Source: Ornithodoros turicata (taxonomy: Eukaryota; Arthropoda; Arachnida; Ixodida; Argasidae). Taken from it: a DNA stretch of 64,000 nucleotides. Positions 13,299-23,493 of the stretch are shown piece by piece. Both the position numbers and the translations under genes were made by a program. The stretch's first letter is position 1. Every line of letters begins with the position of its first letter. The stretch covers positions 15,258,804 through 15,322,803 of the forward strand of contig NC_088204.1 of assembly GCF_037126465.1 (NCBI RefSeq). Direction: 5' to 3'. Below the pieces are notes generated by a model, which saw nothing but the letters and a program-made list of their open reading frames with translations, made no database searches and had not been told where the DNA came from.

Positions 13299-13494
13299 CC
13301 GAAACCAGAACTATGCACTACTCGAGCGCAGAAAGAGCGACAGGCATTCCACGTGCGAGGGCCATGCGCTCTGGAGCGATGGAGCTGATTGGAGCAGGCA
13401 CTAATCTGTTGGCCAGATAGACCGCTCTCCGCTATAGATAAGGCAAAGGTCATGTCTATTCTGCGCTAGAGAAGAGCGTAGTTCTGGTTTCGGC
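13299..13494. mobile_element. MITE with GAGCCGAAACCAGAACTA ends, copy 1
   Basis: The left end GAGCCGAAACCAGAACTATG is mirrored at right by GCGTAGTTCTGGTTTCGGCT. The internal TAGACCGCTCTCCGCTATAG region resembles the second copy at 26637. It lies in the PURA intron between exons 5 and 6. Confidence 0.6.
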
Positions 13495-14348
13495 TCACGT
13501 GCATAGCAAAATTCGGGAATTTATATCTCAAGGTACGTTCGCTTCTCAGAGTGTTTAATGCATGTCCGCGTCGTCTGCTAAACTATTGCGCGTTGCATAT
13601 TTTGGGGCCCTGACGTTGCTGCACACTCGCGCCACCTGGCCCACAGAAACAGGTATTTAGCGAGCAGCCACTAGGTCAGATTCATCACTGAAAATTCATC
13701 CGCTGCGGACGCAGCACGTGCTCTTTGCAAGCGACACTCCTTGCCATGGATTGACGTCTGCACCATTTGGGCTCTCTGGAGGAGTGGTGGGGATTCTAGA
13801 GCGTGTGGCACATCAACGACTTCATGCGCCCACTACGGGTCAGCTAGGACCTCGTTGCACAAGGGCACACTATCTCTTTGCTCAATATGCAGAAGCCAAG
13901 GGACAGGGACAGAGGCAGAGGGACTGACAACACTTTATCGGAAGAACCTCCTAATGCAATTACTGTCTTTGCATTCATCCATAAAGAGTGTGAACAAGAC
14001 TGTCACACTAGTCCTCCGTATTCGTTACGAGATCGACCTATGGGGGGCGACACCGTCACCTTTCTAGTGTGGATAACACGCTGCCCGATGTTCGGAGTTC
14101 ATGGTTCTTTTTCATAATTGTTGCGTATATTCACCGGAAGATCACTTGTGCCGCGATGATACGATACTGTTCGGTTTCCCAATGCTCCACCTACTGCACC
14201 AACGCGGAAAATAAACGTGTAAAAGCAGACGACGCGAGGAAGCTACACACACTGTGGTAGTTTCTCCGCAGCGCGCCGACACCGTTCGATCTCGGGGCAA
14301 ATAGCATTTGTTACAACAAAGCTCTCAATCTTGACACTGCGGAACACA

Positions 14349-14438
14349 GTGGTCAGTGAAACACTGCCTAGGTTGTACTGTACACCTCACATCGTGGTCA
14401 GTGAAACACTGCCTAGGTTGTACTGTACACCTCACATC
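14349..14438. repeat. perfect 45-bp tandem duplication
   Basis: Two identical units, 14349-14393 and 14394-14438, begin GTGGTCAGTGAAACACTGCC. They lie in the intron between PURA exons 5 and 6. Confidence 0.9.
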
Positions 14439-14563
14439 AGTTTTTGTCGCAAATTCCTCTCTGTGTTCTATGGAGAAGCGCATTTTGTACAACGTATTGA
14501 TCACCTACGTCACTGCACAACTAAGCTGGGATGATACACATAAGAGCAAGAGAGCAAACATAC

Positions 14564-14670
14564 CTCCGATATGCGCATGTAGATTCCCCGACTATTCTGC
14601 CCAATATCAAAATAAAAAGTTTTATTTTCTACACGCATATGCCGTCCTTCTGGTAGTTCACCCTTGAAAC
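14564..14670 (-). CDS. PURA: Pur-alpha (PURA), coding exon 5: first half of PUR repeat III
   Basis: The exon encodes [20 protein letters not shown] followed by [15 protein letters not shown], the opening strands of the third PUR repeat, which is the repeat used for dimerisation in this family. The acceptor is GCATTTCAG/GT and the donor is TCGGAG/GTATGT. It starts by completing a Gly codon with exon 4 and ends in phase 0. The GIYMRISE block is diagnostic of repeat III. The exon is intact, with no stop and no frame shift. Confidence 0.97.
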
Positions 14671-14866
14671 CTGAAATGCAACAAAGGAGAAGCCATGTAA
14701 AAACGTATACTTTGGAGCCCAAGGAATAGTGGCAAAGAAAAGCATCACCAAGGCACATGAAACACACAGTTTTGGACCGCAGTGATATCTCAGTAAAGGT
14801 ACACACACACAGTGTTCTTCTGTTACCGGAAACAAAACCAGAAACGAAAATGATCATATCGAATAT

Positions 14867-14960
14867 GTTACAGCAAGGAAACACTGACAGGAGGTTAAGA
14901 AACACAAGAACAGGACGGAACCTGCTTTGTAACCTCCTGTCTGTGTATCCTTGCTGTAAC
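14867..14960. repeat. 30-bp inverted repeat in PURA intron 5
   Basis: The arms 14867-14896 and 14931-14960 (GTTACAGCAAGGAAACACTG and inverse) have a few mismatches. They lie about 200 bases upstream of exon 5 on the minus strand. Confidence 0.7.
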
Positions 14961-15100
14961 TTATTCAATACGATCTGGCATCAACTACCTCTGTTTTCTC
15001 CTGTAGTACGAAAATGGTCGGCTGGTATTGAATTCAAGTAGTGGCTATCAATTTCGCGCGACAACGTCAGTTCTATTTACCCCCGATGACTCCCTATAAT

Positions 15101-15541
15101 TAGGGAGTTACTTTTTCGGGTTAAATGCCTTTCTCAGATTCGGGGGGTAAAAATCGGGCGCTATTTTTACATCTGTAATTCAGGGAGAAATCGGGCGATA
15201 ATTGTGCCTTCGGGTGTTTTTGTTTCTCCTCTTGTCTATTAAGTGCCTCCCTGATCTCTCTTTTTTTGTTTTTTTGCGGGATCGTGACCTTCCAGCGGTA
15301 ATCCCCTAAGGCATAGACAGTGTTGACACACATGGGTGTATTGCTGGGAACGTAAGTGACCCGTTCTTACATGGGTTACACGTTGGCGGCCTTTGTTCGT
15401 CTTCAGTGGAAAAGTCACTTGAGGATTTCATAGTGACTGGAAATCGGGGAGAAATCGGGTTTAACCCGAATCAGTCGGAGGTCACTTCGGGGGGGGAATA
15501 ACCTGGTGGAATCGGGCTTAACCCGAAAAAGTCACTCCCTA
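15101..15541. mobile_element. hAT-type non-autonomous element with exact 8-bp target duplication
   Basis: The left end reads TAGGGAGTTACTTTTTCGGG and the inverse of the right end reads TAGGGAGTGACTTTTTCGGG. The element is flanked by CCTATAAT on both sides (15093-15100 and 15542-15549). Terminal repeats and 8-bp duplications are hAT hallmarks. The interior has repeated blocks related to CGGGTTAAACCCGAT and no ORF. It lies in the PURA intron between 14671 and 18294. Confidence 0.85.
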
Positions 15542-15945
15542 CCTATAATACATGCCCTGAATACCACGTGACAGCATAGGAAATGCAACATGGAGGTCTT
15601 GAGGATACATCCACCTCTCTGTCTCTGCATAACTCTTGATGTAAACAAATGGAAAACGAGACATGTGCCTACAAGTTTTCCAAGGCTAAGCGTAATAGCG
15701 CCCCCGAGACAAAAGAAGACGCAGAGAATGCAACCATAAATGTACACTGTTGGGACACTCAGCGATGCATTGTAGGAAACGTGGATGCAGTCCTGTGTGT
15801 TTGAGAGCACAACAGTATTGCATAGGGCCAACACACAAACAAAAAGAGAAATTTTAGAAGCCTTCTGTATACACAACGCTGCAGATAAATGCATCAGCAA
15901 GCCGTCTATCTCGTTGCCGCAGGAGATAGATTATCTGTAGAGGCT

Positions 15946-16214
15946 CGAGTTTTCGGGAAATATTTGTTTCCCAATTCGGGGGGGAGGGGCAAAAATCGGG
16001 AAACTCAATGTGCGCTCTAAATTCGCGCAAATTCAGGTTGAAGAACTTCCAGTATGCTATATTCAGGGAGAAATCGTGCTCTATTCACAGAAACTGTACT
16101 GGTTTGGTACAAACGGTGATGTGATTGCGTTTTCTGCCAAACAAGCTAGTGCGCATTCCTACAGACGTTTCAGTTAGTGCAATTTGCCGGGTAAAAATCT
16201 GGTTTCACCCTAAA
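15946..16214 (+). mobile_element. CGGGAAAnnTT repeat, copy A (inverted pair with 17746-18021)
   Basis: It runs from GAGTTTTCGGGAAATATTTG to TTTGCCGGGTAAAAATCTGG then TTTCACCCTAAAGGGGCA. The reverse complement of 17746-18021 follows it block by block (CTTCCAGTA, CAAACGGTGATGT, GACGTTTCAGT or its equivalents). Same intron of PURA. Confidence 0.65.
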
Positions 16215-16255
16215 GGGGCAACCGTATTTATTCGCATATTGTGTGCCACTGCATA

Positions 16256-17039
16256 CAGTAAAACCCGCGGATAGCGATATCGCGTATAACGATATCCCTC
16301 ATAAAACGATGGTTCATGATTTTACTATCAAAATATACATTGGTTCTATGGGGAAACGACCCGCGCATAGCGATGGAGACCGCGGTTCCGAGTATTCGTA
16401 TAACGACGTTGGACGCTGTCCCGTGTGCGTAACCACGCGGCGATAAGATACAGTAGAGTCTCGATTCTACGAATCTCACGGGGTAGCGGAAAAAATTCGT
16501 ATCATCCGAAATTCACATCAAAAGAATTAAACAAAATAAAATTGAGGCAAGAAAATAGACAGCGACTATTCATTTTCCAATACTGTCAGTGAAAGAGGTA
16601 GGTGGTAACGCTTTTATGTCTCCGTATTTGGCCAATGCTGCTGAAATTCGCGAGATGATTCAAAAGGCCTAGCACGTGCTTTCCACCCGCGAGTCGCGCG
16701 ACAGTGTTCTAAAGCGAGCTTCTCCTAGAGCACACAGGCGTTAGGTGAAGCCGACTTGCGGAATGGTGACGCGTAGTGTTGCCAGAAGTTGTCCTGCTAT
16801 GTTGTCTGGTTCCCTCCACGAGTTCTGATCGCTGTTTTCCCAAGCTACTGCGATGTCACACAGCTTCGCGTTTTTTTTTTGTTTTTTTTTAGAATCTGTT
16901 TCTTTTTCTTTGGCTACACGCGGGGTGGCGCGCGACTTTTCGGGACGCGCTATTTAGGTCAGCCCTCGTTTAACGATGTACCCCGTATAACGATGGAATT
17001 CGCGATTACCGTCAATATCGTTATACACGGGTTTCACTG
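16256..17039. mobile_element. pogo/Tigger-like non-autonomous element
   Basis: The left end CAGTAAAACCCGCGGATAGC and the inverted right end CAGTGAAACCCGTGTATAAC match. TA flanks lie at 16254-16255 and 17040-17041. Both ends carry GCGATATCG/TATAACGAT blocks. A second terminus-like sequence CAGTAGAGTCTCGATTCTAC lies inside at 16452, suggesting a nested or hybrid element. Confidence 0.6.
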
Positions 17040-17390
17040 TACTTTGCACACCCTTAGTTTGGCACGAAAAATGACAAGAACGTAAAACATCGCATAATTT
17101 GTGCACCCGCGTTTTCACACGCGGATATCTGGCCTGCACGTCTCATCGACCGCGGCGATTGCTTTTTCGCTTACCACGCGGTTTTCGCGACACCGTCAGT
17201 GCTACCGAAGTTACTGCGGTGTTTTTGTTTGATTTGCGCGCACGTTCCGGTGATGGCCCACCGACGTGATGGGCGATACTGCCACTCGGTTGGGCAGTAT
17301 GAAGTAGGAACGAGAAGAATTTGAATTTACGGTCTCGGCAGTGTTAATAGGGGTTTTCTTTTCTTTGTTTACGAGGCTTCTGATGGCAGT

Positions 17391-17444
17391 GAGGGAGGGA
17401 GGGAGGGAGGGAGGGAGGGAGGGAGGGAGGGAGGGAGGGGGGGG
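17391..17444. repeat. (GGGA)n microsatellite
   Basis: About a dozen GGGA units then a G run. It lies in PURA intron 4. Confidence 0.95.
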
Positions 17445-17745
17445 CGCTTCAGATTTATCCTGCCCCGTATCTGCCCTGCTATCCTGTAGCATTTTCAGTT
17501 CTTCACGGTTCATCGTTCTACACCACTGTCTGCTCCCTTCAATAATGCTGAATCGCGGTTCAACACACACGGCTGCCTGGCAAACCTTTCCCCCGATGAG
17601 TCATGTTATGCACAGCAAGTTTGCCTAGACAGTCAAAGTGAGAAACTGTTGCAATGTAAGTCACACAGATCTTGACCAGTAACGTGTAAACAGAGCCCGA
17701 AGCTTTAGGGTTTAACCCGATTCTTTTCCCCGAAGTGAATGTTGC

Positions 17746-18021
17746 CTCTTTAGGGTGGAACCCGATTTTTACCCGGCAAATTGCCCTCACTGAGACGTCT
17801 GTAGGAATGCACACTGACTTGTTTGGCAGCAAACGCAGTTACATCACCATTTGTACCGAACCAGTTCAGTTAGTTTGAGTAACTGAGCCCGATTTCTCCC
17901 CAAATTTAGCGTACTGGAAGTTTTTCCACACAAATTTGCATGAATTTAGAGCGCACGTTTATTTACCCGATTTTGACTCCCCGAATTTAGAAGAAAATAC
18001 TTCCCGAAAACTTCAGGCTCT
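17746..18021 (-). mobile_element. CGGGAAAnnTT repeat, copy B (inverted pair with 15946-16214)
   Basis: It runs CTCTTTAGGGTGGAACCCGA, then TTTTTACCCGGCAAATTGCC, and so on to CCCGAAAACTTCAGGCTC. It is diverged but collinear with copy A in the opposite direction. It lies 270 bases from PURA exon 4. Confidence 0.65.
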
Positions 18022-18294
18022 ATGTGTAACACAGAGTGAAGAGCTGGTCAAAGATGCCAGCATCAAAGGAGTGCTGCAGCTGTGGAGAATCCGGTTATTG
18101 AGCAGCAGCAACATTTGAAACATTAAGTAATGCTAGCTATAGACACACTGGAAAAATGTTGGATTTGCCTCCAGAGAGCTTTGAAAGACCCGGGGTGGAT
18201 CTGGGTGAAAGTCAACGTGGATCATACAAGGTGTTCGATGGTGCCAATGAGCTTGTCTGACTAACCCAAATTTTAGCTTTCTGCATATACTCAC

Positions 18295-18415
18295 CTCCGT
18301 CGTCTGTTCCAAACTCTTCTAATAGGTCAGTGAGTGCATCTCGGAACTCTATCAAACCCTGTGCGGGGATGGCAATTTGAGACCTAGGACCACCTCGGGT
18401 TATTGTTTGAGAAAC
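18295..18415 (-). CDS. PURA: Pur-alpha (PURA), coding exon 4: second half of PUR repeat II
   Basis: The exon encodes [20 protein letters not shown] followed by [20 protein letters not shown], which completes PUR repeat II with its C-terminal helix and the acidic linker that follows. The acceptor is CTTTTCAG/GTT and the donor is GGAG/GTGAGT, a near-consensus donor. It enters in phase 0 and leaves in phase 1, forming a Gly codon (G|GT) with the next exon. The exon is 121 bases and intact. The GGPRSQIA and EFRDALTDL blocks are strongly conserved in animal Pur-alpha. Confidence 0.97.
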
Positions 18416-19099
18416 CTGAAAAGGGGGAAGGCATAAGAATGTTTCAAGTATAACCACTAAGTAGTCCATTCTCCCTCCATGCCTGTTACACAACTTAACT
18501 AGAGATCATATGAAGTGGTGAGTCTCTGTACTTTCTGTAAGAGTGTGTGGCACATCAGACGAAATGGGAGTTTGTGAAGGATTTTAAACCATACCGTGAC
18601 CATGTGCACAGGGTTCAAGGTATAAGTGTCCGTAGTGATGTTTTAGTAAAGCTGCGTGTGTTCTAAGAGGGACAATAAAAATATTTTCTAAAATGTTCTG
18701 TTTTTTTCACAGTTCATGTTCTTCAGTATGTATGCAGTATGCAGAATGTAGGCAGTATGTGGATAATAATATGTACAGTTTTGTAGCTGTAGCAGTAGCA
18801 GCAGGCCCGGCGAGAAAAATTACAGGCCCCCTGAGATGGCTCATGGCCGGGCAGTCTTGGCTATGCCTTTTGCCAGTGGTATCACAGCTGTTGTTTTATC
18901 TAGCGTAGTGCACTTGTTTACATCCATGGACTTGTTCTCATCTTGTTTCCACAGTCTCACCAAAGGCCGTTGTGAAACGTCGTGTGGCAGCACGCAATTG
19001 GCGGTTGAGTCGATTGGCAATGGGCTCAAAGGCCTTTAAGATGCCCGTGTGACAGGAGTACAAGTTAAATGCTATCTGCATTCCCCCGATGACCGAAGC

Positions 19100-19506
19100 T
19101 AGGGTTCCGCATTTTCGGTTTTAATCGAAAAACACCAAAAAACGTACGGCGGGTAAATTTCCCAATACAGAGGGACATACCAGGAACGATGACAGGGATA
19201 AATTGCTGCACATGCCCAGCAAGTTGTTGATGCAGATAAAAATACAGTACAGAAATACGATGGTTGCGAAAAATGTCCGTTTACTCTTTCGTTAGCCGTA
19301 AAACACCACCGCAGTGAACAACGCCGTGTTGAATGAGCGTCGTGCGGAAATTACATTGCGATTTCTATTTGTCAATACCTGTCGGGTAAACCATTTACAC
19401 GCCAAAAAAAAAACATCGAAAAACGCCGATTTCGTGAAAATCAATAAACACCGAAATACATACACCCAATCCGCCCAAAAATAAAAACCAAAAACGCGGA
19501 ACCCTA
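19100..19506. mobile_element. element with TAGGGTTCCGC terminal inverted repeats
   Basis: The left end is TAGGGTTCCGCATTTTCGG and the inverted right end is TAGGGTTCCGCGTTTTTGG. It lies in the PURA intron between exons 3 and 4. The terminal style suggests hAT. The flanking 8-mers agree only in their first four bases (ACCG). Confidence 0.6.
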
Positions 19507-19867
19507 ACCGCTAACTGTCGTCCTCACACTTTTTCCATTATGTGCTCATAAGAATATTCACATATGTTCCAATTATTTCTAGAATTGAATTCGTAAAAGT
19601 GTGTGCAGTTAATCGCTATTATTGCTATCCAATGACGTCGCCAGCATTCTTGGACATGTAGCATGCGCCATAAGCTTGCGGTAAGCAAGTACAATAAGTT
19701 CGGCACAAATTTTCTATGGAAGCATCATGAAGCTTTCAGGTCCGGTGTATGTCCACTCATATCTGCAATGTGACTGCATACCCGTTTCATAGGGAATACG
19801 GAGAACCACGAGTGCTGCATAAAAATAAGTCATCCATTCCCTGTGTATGACAACATAAGAAACATAC

Positions 19868-19986
19868 CCTTAAAAATCGTCCCCGAGAGTTTTCTTTCAA
19901 GTCCAGGTAGTAGCGTCTGTTGTCCTTCACCATGATCTCGCTTTTGAGCTTGCCATCTTCAGGTAAGTTTTCTGGGTTAGGAGGAC
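19868..19986 (-). CDS. PURA: Pur-alpha (PURA), coding exon 3: first half of PUR repeat II
   Basis: The exon encodes [20 protein letters not shown] followed by [19 protein letters not shown], which is the inter-repeat linker plus the first strands of PUR repeat II. The acceptor is TTCTCAG/GT and the donor is TTAAGG/GTATGT. The exon enters in phase 1, completing a Gly codon with the previous exon, and leaves in phase 0. This phase choice is fixed by the next exon, which begins cleanly with GTT (Val) of VSQTITRGG. The 39 full codons match the spacing of the family, and no frame break is seen. Confidence 0.97.
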
Positions 19987-20517
19987 CTGAGAAGACACAT
20001 TTTATATGCTGATGCACCTGAACAGATCACAAATTAATTAGCCACAAATCACAGCACCTAACAGCAAGGCACTGTGTATTGCTGAATGTTTATATACCGT
20101 GAAGGTATTATTAATAACAGACACGTCAATGAACAGCAAAACTAAACAATTTGCAAAAAACAGGGTGCACAGCTGATCATCTCCATTTAATGACACAACG
20201 ATTCTCAACAAACACTGCAGACGTGTTGCAAACACAGAATAGCACAGTCCCTCATTCAGTCGCACATCACTAAATGTTATATCGATATCTGCAAAACGAG
20301 ACCACGCCTAGTGAACCATGGATGCTTACCACACCAGAATTTATGCAGAACTTTCAATATCAAAAAGACCTAACAATCAAATGAAGCTATCACTCGATTA
20401 GGCTCACTCAATATACCAACATTTCCAAGCATCCTCATGTTTATTTCAGTGCAAAATGTGCTTTGAACGAAATGAATAATCAGTCAGCACATACTCTGAG
20501 TTCGCCTATACAGCTAT

Positions 20518-20600
20518 TCCCTGCTATAACGATACCGGTTATATTGATGCCGCTTGTAGCGATATCGCTTATAACGAATCCTGTTATAGCGAACAGGTCG
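20518..20600. mobile_element. remnant with TATAACGATACCGG blocks
   Basis: CTATAACGATACCGGTTATA, GTAGCGATATCGCTTATAAC and TTATAGCGAA are the terminal style of the element at 16256. There is no second end. Confidence 0.4.
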
Positions 20601-21599
20601 AGAAATATCGCAACCCAGTACACATTTGGCACGTGATGACGCTCGCGCCACCTCAGTGTCAAGCGACTAGAAAAAAAAACACTGTCGCGTAGAGGAGTTT
20701 ATCACCGACAGAATGGTCATTTCCTTCTATTAATCTCGTAACTGATCTTTTAATTGATCTTTCGCTCTTGCGCATTCACTATGTGCGACACCTTTCAGCT
20801 GCCTTGCTCACCTCTCCATTTCAGACGCCTTTCAGAAGCACATCTCTTCTCAAAGGGTCGTGCAGAATTAAACTTCGAGCAGGAAAAAAAAAATAATAAA
20901 CACGATTGGCAGCTAAACAATATGACGAAATATGACACATGCGTGTAAATCTCATTGTCTTGCCTGGGAATCCGCGAAGTCCTCACATACGCAGTCGCGC
21001 TGGCTCAAGGCCACTGACCTTGAACGGCGCGCTTTGCCAAACAAGGGTGGAAAGGGGGTGCCGCGTCAAAAAGCAGACGCCACTTTTCCGCACCTCAGTG
21101 AATACACGGAACACCGCCGGCATTCAGACAACGCAGACTATACGAACAGAACTTATGCGTCACGTTCTCTAATCATCGTAATGACCGGTTGTTGTTAAGG
21201 GAACAGGGACGAGATAACGTCTTTTTACGTGATGCTGCGTGAGGTCAGAACCGGAACTGAACCCGAACCGAAAACTGCTACAAACTGCTGTTCTTTGACG
21301 AAAGAAACTGAACTAAAATGAATCTGAAGGCGCCACCGGTTCGGGCGGATTGTTGGCTGTAAGGAGCCAATGCTGTTGCGTTTCGATATCGAGGAAACGG
21401 CGCCATCCAATCGGCAGGAGACCCGAAACTCACAAGGACCAGATAAGTCTTCTCGCAGCGTATGCTTTAATTGCGTTTCAGGACTTCGCTTAAAGTACAG
21501 GACTTAAACGACGAGAATGGACCATTTCCATGCACGTGTCGCCCCTGGCGTCGGAATGCAAAACGTCGTATTTCAACCCCAAATGAGCCAGGGGCACTT

Positions 21600-21815
21600 T
21601 ACGGTTCCGTGAGATTTCATCGAACGCCGTTTCGTCGAAAATTGACGTTTCATCGAATCGGTGGCCGCCGCTTTTTCCTGCGGGAACGTGTGAAATACGT
21701 AAAAGGCTCTCCTGACCTAACCTTGGTCAGGCGTCGATGAAATGCGGTTCGACGAAAAGGCGTTCGATAAAACGGCGTCAATGAAACGGCGTTCGATGAA
21801 ATGGGCCGACACAGC
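21600..21815. mobile_element. repeat of TTTCATCGAACGCC / GGCGTTCGATGAAA motifs
   Basis: TTTCATCGAACGCCGTTTCG on the left and GGCGTTCGATGAAATGGGCC on the right form inverted ends, with extra tandem motifs (GTTCGACGAAAAGGC, GTTCGATAAAACGGC). It has the form of a foldback element. Confidence 0.5.
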
Positions 21816-21924
21816 ACTTTTCGGACTAGCACGTCACGTGAGAAAGTAACGAGAGAAGATTGCAAAAAGAATGCGGAAAGCGTGAAAGCGCATTGTACTG
21901 ATTAAAAGCGTCGTCAAGTGTGGG

Positions 21925-22023
21925 CCTCGAACGTCTACTGAGCATGACCGTATGCTCACTCGAAAAAAAGTCCATTGGCCAAGGGTTCGACCAGGTTCGA
22001 TTCCTGGCGTCAGCACCTTTTCC
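21925..22023 (+). repeat. tRNA-like fragment with intact T-arm
   Basis: A perfect T-arm CCAGG-TTCGATT-CCTGG lies at 21991-22007, followed by CGTCAGCACC and TTTT. No matching 5' acceptor half (GCTGACG) was found upstream, so this is a tRNA-derived fragment or SINE, not a tRNA gene. Confidence 0.35.
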
Positions 22024-22867
22024 CCCTGAGTTGTTTGAATTAGTTTAGGACTTACTTTATTGGTTTATTTCTTTCTCGTTCTTGATTTGAAGCGTGCAAA
22101 ACAACTAGCGATACTTTTCGCTTGAACTTTTTTTTTCCTTACCCTGCGGCACGTGCAGCATGTCGCCCCACAAATAGACTGACTCACTTTTCATATAAAT
22201 CTACTCTCAGTTGGATTTTTTGCCTTATGACTTCCCCCCCCCCCCCCCTTGTTCTTAGTGTAGATTATCGGACAATACTCCGCTCCCAGAAAGAAAAAAA
22301 AAAAAAGAAGAGCAGTTCCGGTTCCTGAATACAGCTGCCTTTCGTTGTCAGAGACGATTGCGGATGGAATAACGATAACAAAAATGATCCCAGACAACGC
22401 TGTCGACGCAGAGGACTTGAATCAGAAGGGGTTAGTTTCAACAAACAGGGATATACTGGCCCGTTCGGCTGCCCATGGGGCGCCCTCGCTCACTGCCATC
22501 AGTGCTACCTGTAGTGGCAAGGATAAGTTATTTCCGGCATTTATTTCAGTTATTTCGCAGTTTCCTGCGGTAATTTCATCAGACATTGTACACATACACT
22601 AAAATATAGGTCGAACACAGGGCAGAATTCACGCGATGACGTGTGAAATCTGCCAATATTGTCTTCTACGCTTGTAGAATATGCTGGAAAACGTTTCCTC
22701 CGCCCGCCACCAGGGAAGAAAGCCGGCGCCAGTGTCGCCGTGCCAAACTCCAGCCGAACGTCCCTATTGGACAAGCTGGTTATAGCCATAGCTGTATAAG
22801 GATGGCACGAAAAGGTGACGAAGTACACACGGGGCACATGTCATACGGTATAGAAAGGGAAGTATAC

Positions 22868-23101
22868 CTAGAGAGGAGTATACATCACTGAAGGACGTCA
22901 GATGGTCTCGGAACTCCGCTGCTGTAGACATGGCAAGCAGAAGGCGGCTCTTTCTGCCGGCCATTCCCACTTGCTGCACCTCGGCAACCTTGATAAAACG
23001 ACCTCTTCTGTTCTGTTTGACGTCTAGGTAAAACCGTTTCGACTGGATCTGTAACATCTTGGTGGCCAGTTCTTGTTCCCCTTGGGACATAAGCTGCCCT
23101 C
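22868..23101 (-). CDS. PURA: Pur-alpha (PURA), coding exon 2: PUR repeat I
   Basis: Pur-alpha is a sequence-selective single-stranded DNA/RNA-binding protein that acts in transcription, replication and mRNA transport. This exon carries the whole first PUR repeat. Visible motifs are [20 protein letters not shown], then [14 protein letters not shown], then a KSRLLLAM strand and [20 protein letters not shown], matching the beta-beta-beta-beta-alpha PUR fold. On the minus strand the acceptor reads TTTTTTCAG before base 23101, and the donor is CTAG/GTATAC after 22868. The exon starts with the last two bases of a Gly codon (N|GA) and ends in phase 1, joining to exon 19868-19986 as G|GT. Relative to other Pur-alpha proteins there is a short insert (QQVGM) between strands. 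The exon lacks an upstream Gly-rich start, so a separate first exon is required. The family identity is very secure, and alpha rather than beta/gamma is the natural name for the single arthropod member. Confidence 0.96.
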
Positions 23102-23369
23102 CTGAAAAAAACACGCAAAGGCATGGTCTGAGCGTACATATCTTGCATGCAAGGCTGAGTTCTGCTGAACTCCCTACAAACAGTTGCACGAGTGTCACAA
23201 TTGATCACATTAAAGGAGCAATAAAATGGCATTTAGAATTGCTCGAGTACTTGATCAGTTAGTCGACCATGAGCAACCACACGAAATCATTCTGGCCATA
23301 CTTCAAACCTCAAGTTTACTCCTATTTTAACTTCAAGTTCACTCCTTTCACCATTTGTGAACGCCGTGC

Positions 23370-23493
23370 TCTCATTGGCAGCTCGTACCTTTGACGGTGC
23401 ATTTGGGAAAGAGAGATCAGGATGAAATCCTCCTCCCCAAATAAAGTTCGTATGCAGAATCCCTCCCGAAACATTTTTATGGCTTCGCTACTG
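23370..23493 (+). mobile_element. element with GGCTTCGCTACTG terminus, right end
   Basis: AGCTCGTACCTTTGACGGTG and AAAGTTCGTATGCAGAATCC match the copy at 33846. It ends GGCTTCGCTACTG, the inverse of a CAGTGGCGTAGCC-like end. The left terminus is missing. Confidence 0.5.

Larger units (their letters stand above)
20601..22867. other. PURA intron between exons 2 and 3, remainder
   Basis: It holds the TTTCATCGAACGCC repeat (21600-21815), the tRNA-like fragment (21925-22023) and homopolymer runs. No ORF of interest. Confidence 0.5.

Noticed and set aside
21991..22013. tRNA gene
   Set aside because: Only the T-arm and 3' acceptor half are present. No D-arm, anticodon arm or 5' acceptor half.
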